In this document: positions 50,766 to 58,902 of the stretch, piece by piece
Layout of the letters: each line of letters opens with the position of its first letter
How positions within the stretch are numbered: the stretch's first letter is position 1
Assembly: GCF_009299795.1 (NCBI RefSeq)
Contig: NZ_VIGP01000001.1
Coordinates: forward strand, 434,001-498,000
Direction of reading: 5' to 3'
Length of the DNA: 64,000 bases
Origin: Brachybacterium subflavum
GTDB taxonomy: Bacteria > Actinomycetota > Actinomycetes > Actinomycetales > Dermabacteraceae
The notes under the pieces: generated by a model
Seen by the model: the letters and a program-made list of their open reading frames with translations, nothing else
Told to the model about the DNA's origin: nothing
Database searches by the model: none
Position numbers and translations under genes: made by a program

Positions 50766-51602
50766 ATGTCCGCCGCACCCGCATCCGCCGCCGCACCCGC
50801 CGCCGCATCCGCCGCCGACGCTTCCGCCGACGCGCCCCTGCGCGCCGTCGACGTCACCCTCGGCTACGGGGAGCACACCGTGAGCAGCGGCCTGGACGTC
50901 GGGATCCCCGAGGGCTCCTTCACGGTGATCATCGGCCCGAACGCGTGCGGCAAGTCGACCCTGCTGCGCTCCCTCTCGCGCCTCCTCCAGCCCACGAGCG
51001 GCTCCGTCGTGCTCGACGGCAAGGACATCCACGACTTCTCCTCGAAGCAGGTCGCCCGGCGCCTGGGCCTGCTCCCGCAGACCTCCGTGAGCCCGCCCGG
51101 GATCACCGTCCGCGACCTCGTCGCGCGCGGCCGCTACCCGCATCGCGGCCTGCTCTCGCAGTGGTCATCGGCCGACGACGAGGCCGTCCAGCGCGCCCTC
51201 GCCGCGACCGGCTCCACCGATCTCGCCCACCGACTGGTCGACGAGCTCTCCGGCGGGCAGCGCCAGCGCGTGTGGATCTCGCTCGTGCTCGCCCAGGAGA
51301 CCCCGCTGCTGCTGCTCGACGAGCCGACGACGTTCCTGGACATCACCCACCAGCTCGAGGTGCTGAACCTGTGCCGGGAGCTGCACGCCACGGGGGAGTA
51401 CACGCTGGCCGCCGTGCTGCACGACCTCAACCTCGCCTTCCGCTTCGCGACACACCTCATCGTCATGAAGGACGGCGAGGTCGTCGCGCAGGGGGCCCCG
51501 CAGGACGTGGTCACCTCCGCGCTCATCGAGGAGGTCTACGGCATCGGCAACCTGTGCGTCGAGGACCCGGTGACGGGTCGGCCGATGATCGTCCCGACCT
51601 GA
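50766..51602 (+). CDS. Siderophore/iron-type ABC transporter ATPase (orphan)
   Basis: A 278-residue ABC ATPase of the FepC/FecE group. An Ala-rich head (1-25) is followed by Walker A GPNACGKSTLLR, PQTSVSPPGITVRDLVARGRYPH (the GRxPH motif of siderophore importers), LSGGQRQRVWISLVLAQ, LLLLDEPTTFLDI and the switch His in VLHDLNLAFR. It would power uptake of ferric siderophore, haem or vitamin B12. No permease or binding protein is adjacent, so it may serve importers encoded elsewhere. ATG 50766 follows GAGGAGGG; TAGGCT at 50701-50706 is a possible -10. Confidence 0.92.
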   Translation: MSAAPASAAAPAAASAADASADAPLRAVDVTLGYGEHTVSSGLDVGIPEGSFTVIIGPNACGKSTLLRSLSRLLQPTSGSVVLDGKDIHDFSSKQVARRLGLLPQTSVSPPGITVRDLVARGRYPHRGLLSQWSSADDEAVQRALAATGSTDLAHRLVDELSGGQRQRVWISLVLAQETPLLLLDEPTTFLDITHQLEVLNLCRELHATGEYTLAAVLHDLNLAFRFATHLIVMKDGEVVAQGAPQDVVTSALIEEVYGIGNLCVEDPVTGRPMIVPT

Positions 51603-51631
51603 GCGCGTCCTCCCTTGCCGGAGGGCCGGGC

Positions 51632-52210
51632 TCAGCCGTTGTTCTCCTGCTTCCTGCGGATCAGGTCCAGCGTGATGGTGCCGCCGATGATCGCCAGCCG
51701 CAGATCCGGGGGCACCGAGGGGTCGATGGCGAGCACGTAGCGGCTGTGTCCCAGGATCCCGCGGCCGATGCCGGCCCAGCTGCGGGCGACCGTCGCGGCG
51801 ACCGCTCCCTGCATCGCGAACTGGAAGTCGAAGCCGAGCACGTTGCCGGAGAGCTCGAGGACGCGGCCGTCCGCGAGCGTGAGATCGACCTTCGTCCGCA
51901 GCATCGAGAAGCGCTTGCGCACTGCGGCGATCTCCGCGCCGTCGGGGCTGCTCAGCTCGAAGCGGTCGAAGCCGATGCCCACCGGGTCCTGGACGTGCAG
52001 CAGCGGGGTGCCGTCGGCGTCGGACACGTCCAGGGACCTGCTGCCCGCGACCAGCCGCGAGAGGCCGCCGCCGGTCGTCGTGACATGGCCGACGGCCTGC
52101 TGTCCGGAGGCGTCGAGGATGTCGAAGTCGTTGGACATGAACCCGGTGATCTGCTGCATCACCAGGGCGTCGTGGGAGAGGAGCGCGGGCTTGGCGGCGG
52201 AGGAGTCCAT
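51632..52210 (-). CDS. LURP-one/scramblase-related protein
   Basis: A 192-residue protein with the LURP-one (DUF567) tubby-like beta-barrel pattern. It begins LLSHDALVMQQITGFMSNDFDILDASG and continues with GSRSLDVSDADGTPLLHVQDP, RFSMLRTKVDLTLADGRVLELSGNVLGFDFQF and AIIGGTITLDLI at the end. Such proteins are single-domain lipid- or membrane-associated barrels of unclear function in bacteria. It is convergent with the ABC ATPase gene. Confidence 0.85.
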   Translation of the reverse strand: MDSSAAKPALLSHDALVMQQITGFMSNDFDILDASGQQAVGHVTTTGGGLSRLVAGSRSLDVSDADGTPLLHVQDPVGIGFDRFELSSPDGAEIAAVRKRFSMLRTKVDLTLADGRVLELSGNVLGFDFQFAMQGAVAATVARSWAGIGRGILGHSRYVLAIDPSVPPDLRLAIIGGTITLDLIRRKQENNG

Positions 52211-52251
52211 GACGGGAGTCTGCCAGGCATGCGCCGACTACGGTGGTGGAC

Positions 52252-52761
52252 ATGACTGACGCGGATGCCGCCGCCGAGCAGGCGCCCCTGGACATCTTCC
52301 TGCCCTCCCCGCCGCCCGACGCCGAGGCGCAGGAGACGTTCCTCGACGAGGCCGCGGCGCTCGCCCTGGACGGCCAGCCGATCACCGTCTACCTGCAGGA
52401 CGAGGACGCCTGGGCGTTCGAGGAGTGCGAGCCCGTGCGCTCGCTGCTCGAGTCCGCCGGGGACGGCGTGCTGCCGGTGACGCTCCTGGGCCTGGACATC
52501 GTGGTCAGCTCCGTCTACCCGACCTCGGCGCAGATGCAGCGCTTCGCCGCGGAGGGAGGGGCTCCCCGCGAGAGGCGCAGCGCCGCGGCCTCGGCCTGCG
52601 GACCCGTCGGCGAGGGCGCCGCCCCCATTCCCCGGAAGGCCGGAGGATTCGCGGCGCAGCTGATGGGCGCCGTCCCTGCGCCGAACCTGCCGGCGGGCGG
52701 GCCGGACATCGGCCGACGCCGGAACCTCATGGGCGGCGACGTCGGCGAGGGCCTGCCCTGA
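52252..52761 (+). CDS. ArsD-like thioredoxin-fold protein without metal cysteines
   Basis: A 169-residue protein. Residues 10-95 follow the ArsD pattern: DIFLPSPPPDAEAQETFLDE, then ITVYLQDEDAWAFEECEPVR, LLESAGDGVLPVTLLGLDIVVSSVYPTSAQMQRF. ArsD is an arsenic metallochaperone/regulator that uses an early vicinal Cys pair; that pair is absent here (a PSPPPD segment stands in its place), and no ars gene is nearby. The tail (96-169) is Gly/Ala/Pro-rich. It is either a repurposed ArsD-fold protein or a distant relative. ATG 52252 is chosen; GTG 52243 is possible. Its stop directly abuts the convergent msrA stop. Confidence 0.6.
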   Translation: MTDADAAAEQAPLDIFLPSPPPDAEAQETFLDEAAALALDGQPITVYLQDEDAWAFEECEPVRSLLESAGDGVLPVTLLGLDIVVSSVYPTSAQMQRFAAEGGAPRERRSAAASACGPVGEGAAPIPRKAGGFAAQLMGAVPAPNLPAGGPDIGRRRNLMGGDVGEGLP

Positions 52762-53445
52762 TCACCCCAGCGAGCAGGCCACCCCGTTGAAGCCGTGGTT
52801 GCAGTACCCGCCCGGGTTCTTCGCGAGGTACTGCTGGTGCTCGGGCTCGGCCGGGTAGTACCGGCCGTTCCCGGCCTCCGCGAGGGGCAGCAGCTCGGTG
52901 GTGATCGCCCCGCGCCCGGCGGCGTCCAGGGCCTCCTGGTAGCGGCGGGCGGAGTCCCGCACGATCTCGCCCTGGTGGGGCGTCGTCCAGTAGACGGCCG
53001 AGCGGTACTCGGTGCCCACGTCGTTGCCCTGGCGCATGGGCGTGGTCGGGTCGTGCTGCTGCCAGAACTCCTCGAGCAGGCGGCGCAGCACGGCGTCGCG
53101 CTCCTCCTGCGTGGAGCCCTGGACGACGACGCGCACGGCCTCGGTGTGGCCGGTCTTCGCGGAGAAGACCTCCTCGTAGGTGGGGTGCGGCGTGAAGCCC
53201 CCGGCGTAGCCGGATGACGTCGTCCACACGCCGGGGATCTGCCAGGCGATGCGCTCGATGCCCCAGAAGCAGCCGCCCGCGAGGATGATCTCCTCGGCAT
53301 CGGGCGGGGTGTCGAGCATGTCCGTGCCGAGGACGGCGTGCTCACGGGCGAGCGGGTAGGGGGAGCGATCGCGGCCGGGCAGGGCGTCCTCGGGGGCGAC
53401 CATGTCCTTCTTGTGGGCGTTCAGCATGTCCATGATCTGCCACAT
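52762..53445 (-). CDS. msrA: Peptide-methionine (S)-S-oxide reductase
   Basis: A 227-residue cytoplasmic repair enzyme that reduces methionine S-sulfoxide. The catalytic Cys is in the motif GGCFWGIE. TSSGYAGGFTPHPTYEEV, GHTEAVRVVV, FWQQHDPTTPMRQGNDVGTEYRS and the C-terminal GGYCNHGFNGVAC with resolving cysteines are all present. The N-terminal ~50 residues before the motif are longer than in E. coli but common in actinobacteria. The start is ATG 53445 (MWQIMDMLN); the longer frame is arginine-rich and not coding. Confidence 0.95.
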   Translation of the reverse strand: MWQIMDMLNAHKKDMVAPEDALPGRDRSPYPLAREHAVLGTDMLDTPPDAEEIILAGGCFWGIERIAWQIPGVWTTSSGYAGGFTPHPTYEEVFSAKTGHTEAVRVVVQGSTQEERDAVLRRLLEEFWQQHDPTTPMRQGNDVGTEYRSAVYWTTPHQGEIVRDSARRYQEALDAAGRGAITTELLPLAEAGNGRYYPAEPEHQQYLAKNPGGYCNHGFNGVACSLG

Positions 53446-53465
53446 GCGCGCCACGCTACGCCCGC

Positions 53466-54026
53466 TCAGCGGCCCCGGCGCGGGGATGTGCCGTGGGGCA
53501 CGAGCAGCAGGGCGACCAGGGCGATCACCGCGAGGATCCCGAGCACCATCGTCCAGGCCGGGGTGCTCACCCCCGCGAGGGGGAGGACCACGCCGAGGCC
53601 CGCGGCGAGGGCGAGCAGGGCGGCCGCCGCGGCCCACCGCACGGCGGTGGCGAGGGCACGACGGCCGATCGTCCCGTGCGCGGGGACCATCGCGGCGAGC
53701 GACCAGCACACGTGGGTGACCAGGACCAGCACGGCGACACCGGCGAGCATCGGGACGTCGGCGGACGCGCATGCCGCGACGACCGCCCCGGCCAGGGCGA
53801 GGGTCCCGATCGAGGCATCCGGTCGGATGCTCTGGATCAGTCCGCCGATGAGCACGGCCGCCGAGGTGAGCGCCTCGAGCACCCCGTCCAGGGGGTGTCC
53901 GCCACACGCGAGGAGCTGGGCGGCGACGAGCGAGAGCGCGGCGAGCAGCCGCAGCGACCACTGGGCGCGCGAGACGTGGCCGAGGTCGGCGAGGAGCTGG
54001 GCGATCGACTCGAGGGTGCTGCGCAT
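53466..54026 (-). CDS. Five-helix membrane protein of the MoxR/DUF58 operon
   Basis: A 186-residue protein with about five hydrophobic helices and a short basic C-terminus. No known family is recognised. Its ATG shares a base with the stop of the DUF58 gene (TGATG), so it is translated with it. In related operons this place is taken by a transglutaminase-like or accessory membrane protein; nothing catalytic is visible here. Confidence 0.75.
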   Translation of the reverse strand: MRSTLESIAQLLADLGHVSRAQWSLRLLAALSLVAAQLLACGGHPLDGVLEALTSAAVLIGGLIQSIRPDASIGTLALAGAVVAACASADVPMLAGVAVLVLVTHVCWSLAAMVPAHGTIGRRALATAVRWAAAAALLALAAGLGVVLPLAGVSTPAWTMVLGILAVIALVALLLVPHGTSPRRGR

Positions 54027-55381
54027 CAGGCCCTCCTCATCCGCGGGGCGCTCGCGGCGCGGGAGAGCGAGAGCAGGACCGGGGCGAGGGATCCGGGTCC
54101 CTCCCATGCGGTCACGGGGACTCCCTGCTCGCGCAGCGCCCGCACGGTGGACTCCCGCAGCAGGCGCCGCAGCGCCCACGCCTCCGACCAGAAGCGCTGG
54201 GGATCGCGGGCCGTCCCGGCGGCCGGCGCGGCGAAGGGGTCGCCGACGCTCGGGGGCAGGGTGTCCACCACGATGACGTCCGCGCCGCGGGCGCGCAGCT
54301 CGCCGATCTGGGCGACCACGCGATCGTCGAGCAGCGGCGAGCACACCACCACGAGCGTCGAGCCGCGCAGCGCGCCGACCTTCTGCACCCGCGTGACGGG
54401 GCCGGACGTGCGGCGTGCGCGGGCGAGGGTGTCCACGATGATCCGCAGCTGCCGCGGCCCCGTGCCCGCGCGCAGGGTGCCGATCCTGCTGCCCAGGTCG
54501 TGCAGTCCCACACGGTCGCCGATCCCCAGGTAGTGCCGGGAGACGGCCGCGATCGCGCGCACCGTGAGGTCCAGGCTGGTCTCCGCAGTGGCCTCGAGGC
54601 CGGGGGCGACCACGTCCTGGAGGGTGTCGGCGACCACGAGCACGTCGGTGTCGCGCTCGGCGAACGTCGCGTTGGTGTGGAGGGTCCCGGTGCGCGAGGT
54701 CACGCGCCAGTTGATGCGGTGCAGGCGGTCCCCGCGCTGGAAGGGGCGCACGTCGGCGAGGGCCGTGCCCTGCCCCCGTCGGGCCGAGAGGTGCACCCCC
54801 GCCACGCCGATCGGGGCCGGCAGGTTCGGCGGCGCCTCGAGCAGCGAGGAGTCGGGCGAGACCTGCAGCAGCACGGGGTCGAGCCGGGTCTGGGTGCGGT
54901 AGGCGCCGAGGGGATCGGCGAGCGCGACGTGGATCGGGCCGATCTCGTACCGGCCCCAGCGGCGGGCGGTGATGGTGAGCGGGACGCTGCCGGCGTCGGC
55001 CCGCGAGCCGAGCGGCGGGGTGAGGGCCGCGTGCGCGGGCAGCGGCACGGTGACGCCGAGCAGGGAGCCGCTCGACCCCGATGTCGGGGCCTCCGCGGCG
55101 TCCGGGGCGGTCGGGGCCTCCACGATGATCCGCACGGTCCCGCCCTCGGCGATCGAGCGCTCGGTGCTGCGCACGCGCACGGACGCGAGGTCCGCGCCCT
55201 CGGCCCCGGCGCGCGCAAGGCGTCGCACGGACGCGAGCACCGCCCAGGCCAGCAGCGGGAGGCCGAGCACGAGCAGCTCGGGCCGGCCCGCCATCACGGC
55301 GAGCACCGCGCTGAGCACGCCCACCACGACCGCGCGCAGCAGCGCGGGCGTGGGGGCGGAGGGTGGGAGAGCTGTGGTCAT
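54026..55381 (-). CDS. DUF58 domain protein
   Basis: A 451-residue protein. Two N-terminal hydrophobic helices (about 14-55) are followed by a beta-rich region and the DUF58 core: PLGAYRTQTRLDPVLLQVSP, then VRPFQRGDRLHRINWRVTSRTGTLHTNATFAERDTDVLVVAD, which is the hallmark R-x-Y/H-x-x-G-D-x-x-R-x-I-x-W motif. A VWA-like C-terminal half has GLHDLGSRIGTLRAGTGPRQL. DUF58 proteins work with MoxR ATPases, probably in assembling or remodelling protein complexes. Four-base overlap with the moxR gene. Confidence 0.9.
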   Translation of the reverse strand: MTTALPPSAPTPALLRAVVVGVLSAVLAVMAGRPELLVLGLPLLAWAVLASVRRLARAGAEGADLASVRVRSTERSIAEGGTVRIIVEAPTAPDAAEAPTSGSSGSLLGVTVPLPAHAALTPPLGSRADAGSVPLTITARRWGRYEIGPIHVALADPLGAYRTQTRLDPVLLQVSPDSSLLEAPPNLPAPIGVAGVHLSARRGQGTALADVRPFQRGDRLHRINWRVTSRTGTLHTNATFAERDTDVLVVADTLQDVVAPGLEATAETSLDLTVRAIAAVSRHYLGIGDRVGLHDLGSRIGTLRAGTGPRQLRIIVDTLARARRTSGPVTRVQKVGALRGSTLVVVCSPLLDDRVVAQIGELRARGADVIVVDTLPPSVGDPFAAPAAGTARDPQRFWSEAWALRRLLRESTVRALREQGVPVTAWEGPGSLAPVLLSLSRAASAPRMRRA

Positions 55382-56391
55382 GCCCGCTGGGGCTCCTGCC
55401 GGCCGTCGTGGTCCTGACGCGCGGCGGGGACGGGCGTCTCGGCGAGCACGGCGTCGACGATCGAGGCCGCGGTCACCGACTGCAGCCAGAGCTCGGGCCG
55501 CACGATCACGCGGTGGTCGAGGGCGGCGTGGGCGAGGTCCTTGACGTCCTCGGGGAGCACGAAGGCGCGGCCGCGGATGACCGCGAGCGCCCGGGCGCAG
55601 ATCACGAGGGCGAGGGTGCCGCGGGGCGAGGAGCCGACGAGCGCGTGGGCGTGGCGGCGGGTGGCGCCGACGAGCGCGACGGCGTAGCGGCCGATGTCGT
55701 CGCTCACGTGCACGGACTCGACGGCGGCCTGCACGCCGAGCAGCTGCTCGGCGTCGATGACGCGCGGGACGCTCTGGTCCTCGGTGCGGCGCTCGAGGCG
55801 GCGGGCGAGCACGTCCCACTCCTCGTCGGCGCTCGGGTAGCCGAAGGACAGCCGCAGCAGGAAGCGGTCCAGCTGCGCCTCGGGCAGCGGATAGGTGCCC
55901 TCGTGCTCGACGGGGTTGGCGGTGGCGAGCACGTGGAAGGGACGGGGCAGCGGCCGGGTCGTGCCCTCGACGGTCACCTGTCTCTCCTGCATGGCCTCGA
56001 GCAGGGCCGACTGGGTCTTCGGCGGGGTGCGGTTGATCTCGTCGGCCAGCAGCAGGCCCGTGAAGACGGGACCGGGACGGAACACGAAATCACCCGTGCG
56101 CTGGTCGAACACCTCGGCTCCGGTGAGGTCCGCCGGCAGCAGGTCCGGGGTGAACTGGGCGCGCGTGAACGGCAGGCCGAGAGCCTGGGCGAGGGAGCGG
56201 GCGGCGAGGGTCTTGCCGAGGCCCGGCAGGTCCTCGAGCAGCACGTGCCCGCCGGCGAGGACGCCGGCGAGCACGGACTCGAGCACCTCGCGCTTGCCGA
56301 CCACGGCGGTCTCCACCGCGTCGAGCACGCGTGCGGCGATCGCGGAGGCCTCGCGGGCGTCCAGTGGGGGTGTCGGGTCGGCCTGTGTCAT
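55378..56391 (-). CDS. MoxR-family AAA+ ATPase
   Basis: A 337-residue chaperone-like ATPase. Walker A reads LLEDLPGLGKTLAAR, Walker B GLLLADEINRTPPKTQSALLEAMQE, sensor 1 HVLATANPVEHEGTYPLPEAQLDRFL, and GSSPRGTLALVICARALAVIRGR lies in the C-terminal lid. All motifs are intact. MoxR proteins act on a partner with a VWA-like domain, here the overlapping DUF58 protein. It is the centre of the five-gene module at 53466-57622. Confidence 0.95.
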   Translation of the reverse strand: MTQADPTPPLDAREASAIAARVLDAVETAVVGKREVLESVLAGVLAGGHVLLEDLPGLGKTLAARSLAQALGLPFTRAQFTPDLLPADLTGAEVFDQRTGDFVFRPGPVFTGLLLADEINRTPPKTQSALLEAMQERQVTVEGTTRPLPRPFHVLATANPVEHEGTYPLPEAQLDRFLLRLSFGYPSADEEWDVLARRLERRTEDQSVPRVIDAEQLLGVQAAVESVHVSDDIGRYAVALVGATRRHAHALVGSSPRGTLALVICARALAVIRGRAFVLPEDVKDLAHAALDHRVIVRPELWLQSVTAASIVDAVLAETPVPAARQDHDGRQEPQRA

Positions 56392-56909
56392 CGGTGCTCC
56401 TGGGGTGAGAGTGCCAGCAGCCAGCGCTGCAGGGCGGGGCGGGTGACGGCCGGGACGGAGCCGGCGTCGGGGTCCTCGCAGGCCCGCAGGAACCTCTGCA
56501 GGTCCTCGGGCAGCGGCGGTGCCTGCCCGGTGTGGTCGGCGTGGACGCGCTGATCACGGTGCTCGCGCTCGGCGGCCGCCAGTGCGAGCATCCGGCCGAG
56601 CGAGCGCCCGGTCATGCGCCGGCGGGGTCCGGCGCCGTGCATCATCTCCTCGATCCGGCGCACGGAGACGTCGGCGGCGTAGGGGCTGACGGCCTCCGGA
56701 TCGTCGTCCAGCAGAGGAGTCTCGAGGGCGTCGGCGCCCGCGAGCTCGGGGGAGAGCAGCCAGGAGACGAGGGCGACCACGAGGGTCGCCGCGAGCGGCA
56801 GCCACGGGTGCAGGAAGTGCCCGAAGATCCCGAGCACGCCCATGAGCACGGCGGTCGCGCACACGGCGAGGGCGAGGCGCACCAGCAGGGAGCGCAGGAC
56901 CCGGCTCAT
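56388..56909 (-). CDS. Two-helix membrane protein of the MoxR operon
   Basis: A 173-residue protein with two N-terminal hydrophobic helices (about 8-30 and 33-51) and a soluble C-terminal part rich in Arg, Ala and Leu, including RRIEEMMHGAGPRRRMTGRSLGRML and LPEDLQRFLRACEDPD. It is not recognised as a named family. ATGA overlaps on both sides couple it to the DUF4129 and moxR genes. It is probably a membrane accessory of the module. Confidence 0.75.
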   Translation of the reverse strand: MSRVLRSLLVRLALAVCATAVLMGVLGIFGHFLHPWLPLAATLVVALVSWLLSPELAGADALETPLLDDDPEAVSPYAADVSVRRIEEMMHGAGPRRRMTGRSLGRMLALAAAEREHRDQRVHADHTGQAPPLPEDLQRFLRACEDPDAGSVPAVTRPALQRWLLALSPQEHR

Positions 56910-57622
56910 CGGGCGGTCACCTCCCGCAGCCGGTCCGCGAGGCGCTCGAGCGCGCGGCGGGCACTGGACCGCGTGCCCTCGTCGAACGCCTCGGCGTCGG
57001 CCGCGCGGTCGTCGAACAGGGCGCGCCCGTAGAGGCCGGCCAGGATCCGCAGGTCCGAGTCCGGGAGGTCGATGTCCCGCAGCACGGTGACCACGTACTC
57101 GGTGGTGGTCTGCTCCGGCCGACGGACGATCCCGGCCTCGGCGATCCCGCGCTCGAGGGCGAGCCAGGCGTCGATGATCGCGCCGCGCGGAGTGGCAGCG
57201 TACTCGAGGGACTCCCGGGCACGGGCCAGGGCGCGGTGGGCGTCCTCGACCTCGAGCAGCTCGGCCTGCGGGTCGCCCGCCTCCGCCTCGGGCCGACGGG
57301 TGCTGCGCAGCATCCGGGCCCGTCTCAGCACCCAGATCACGAGCACGAGCACCACGAGGCCGGCGAGGATCGCGAGCACCAGGAGCACGGTGGCGGCGAC
57401 ATGCCCGGTGCCGTGGTCCGGGGGCATCGGCGGTGTCTGCGACGCCTGCGTGGGAGGGGGCGCGGTCTCGGCCTCGCGGTCCACGTCGATGTCGAAGAAC
57501 CAACCCCTGCCCTCGAGCACCGGCCCCAGCACTCGGCCCGCCCCGAGCACGACGCACACGAGCGCCACGAGGGCGATCAGGGAGGTCGCGGCCGCGGCGC
57601 TGCGGGGCGGGAGTCGGTGCAT
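56906..57622 (-). CDS. DUF4129 domain membrane protein
   Basis: A 238-residue protein. An N-terminal signal-anchor helix, a periplasmic loop with DHGTGH, and a second helix (about 80-105) precede the cytoplasmic DUF4129 domain: YAATPRGAIIDAWLALERGIAEAG and RRPEQTTTEYVVTVL, which match the domain's conserved R-x-x-I-x-x-Y/W and T-x-x-E motifs. In other actinobacteria DUF4129 proteins accompany MoxR, DUF58 and transglutaminase proteins. ATG 57622. Confidence 0.88.
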   Translation of the reverse strand: MHRLPPRSAAAATSLIALVALVCVVLGAGRVLGPVLEGRGWFFDIDVDREAETAPPPTQASQTPPMPPDHGTGHVAATVLLVLAILAGLVVLVLVIWVLRRARMLRSTRRPEAEAGDPQAELLEVEDAHRALARARESLEYAATPRGAIIDAWLALERGIAEAGIVRRPEQTTTEYVVTVLRDIDLPDSDLRILAGLYGRALFDDRAADAEAFDEGTRSSARRALERLADRLREVTAR

Positions 57623-57627
57623 GCGGA

Positions 57628-58902
57628 TCAGTCTCCCCGCGGCCGGGGATGCGGGGAGGCGACGATGACGTGCTGCTCGCCGCCGATCCGGGTGAGCACG
57701 AGCGTGGCCCGCTCCTCGCCGAAGCGGCGCGGACGCAGCTTCCTGCGCAGTTCGTCGGGCTCGACGGCGGTGCCGCGCTTCTTGATCTCGAGGATCCCCA
57801 GCTGGTGCTCGCGCAGGTAGGAGGAGAGGCGCTTGAGGGAGAAGGGCATCACGTCGCGCACGCTGTATCCGGACGCGAACGGAGTCGAGACCCGCTGGTC
57901 GCTCGTGAGATAGGCGATCGTGGGGTCGAGCGTGCGGGCGTCGAGATCGCGGGCGACCTCTCCCAGCAGGCCCGCGCGGATGACGGCGCCGTCGGGCTCG
58001 TAGAGGTGCGCGCCCAGCTCCCCGCTGCGCGGGTCGGCCTCGGGGGTGCCGCGGGGCGCGAGGCGGTGCGCGCCCCCGCGATCGATGACGAGCGCGCTGC
58101 GCTGCGTGCCCGCGGACGCGAGCGGACCGAACCAGCAGGTCGCCTCGAGGACCTGGCCGTGCCAGGACAGCCACTGGGTCTCGGTGCCCGCGGGCAGGGC
58201 GTCGTGGTCGATGCCCGGGCCGAGCTTCGCTCCGAGCGCGCCGGCCCCGTCGGCGCCGCCACGGACGGATCCGGCCTGCCCGAGGCGGCGGGCGAGGTCC
58301 ACCACGGTCGAGAGCGGAGGCGAGTACTCCTCGGGGTCGCGCAGGCGCACGCTCCCGGAGGCGCGGCCCGCCGCCGGCCGACGGCGGGCGGGGTCCAGCC
58401 AGATGCCCTCGGTGCGGGCGGGGTCGTGGTCCTGCGCCTGGCCGAGCTCGGCACGGGCGCCGTCGAAGGGCATGAGGTTCGCGGTGGCGACGGCGACCGT
58501 GGCCGGATCGCGGTCGACGGCGAGCACCTCGAGGTCCAGGGCCGCGGCGGCCATCGCGTCCCCGCCGATCCCGCAGCCGAGGTCCGCGAGCGAGGAGATG
58601 CCGGCGTCGCGGAAGCGCCGCGCGTGCAGCGCGGCGATCGGCAGGCGCGTGGCCTGCTCGAGACCGTCGGCCGTGAAGAGCATGCGATCCGCGAACTCGC
58701 CGAACTTGTCCCTGCCCTTCGTGCGCAGCTTCGCCTGGGTGAGCACCGCGGCGACGAGCTCCGGGGCATGCCCGGCCTCCCGAAGGCGCGCGCCCAGGGC
58801 GAGCGCCTCGCGCTCGTCGTAGGGCGGCAGGGACTGCAGGAGCTTCCAGCCGGAGGGCTCGAGGACCTGCTCGAGCTCATGGATGCCGGGGCCCTCGGTC
58901 AC
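57628..58902 (-). CDS. SAM-dependent methyltransferase with THUMP-like domain
   Basis: A 424-residue enzyme. The Rossmann methyltransferase core has LADLGCGIGGDAMAAAALDLEVLAVDRDP (motifs I and II) and GIWLDPARRRP (motif IV-like). The C-terminal region with RDVMPFSLKRLSSYLREHQLGILEIKKRGTAVEPDELRRKL is the THUMP-like domain, pointing to an RNA substrate; which RNA is unknown. The ATGA overlap with the upstream oxidoreductase gene and a five-base gap to the DUF4129 gene place it within the same long operon. Confidence 0.88.
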   Translation of the reverse strand: MTEGPGIHELEQVLEPSGWKLLQSLPPYDEREALALGARLREAGHAPELVAAVLTQAKLRTKGRDKFGEFADRMLFTADGLEQATRLPIAALHARRFRDAGISSLADLGCGIGGDAMAAAALDLEVLAVDRDPATVAVATANLMPFDGARAELGQAQDHDPARTEGIWLDPARRRPAAGRASGSVRLRDPEEYSPPLSTVVDLARRLGQAGSVRGGADGAGALGAKLGPGIDHDALPAGTETQWLSWHGQVLEATCWFGPLASAGTQRSALVIDRGGAHRLAPRGTPEADPRSGELGAHLYEPDGAVIRAGLLGEVARDLDARTLDPTIAYLTSDQRVSTPFASGYSVRDVMPFSLKRLSSYLREHQLGILEIKKRGTAVEPDELRRKLRPRRFGEERATLVLTRIGGEQHVIVASPHPRPRGD

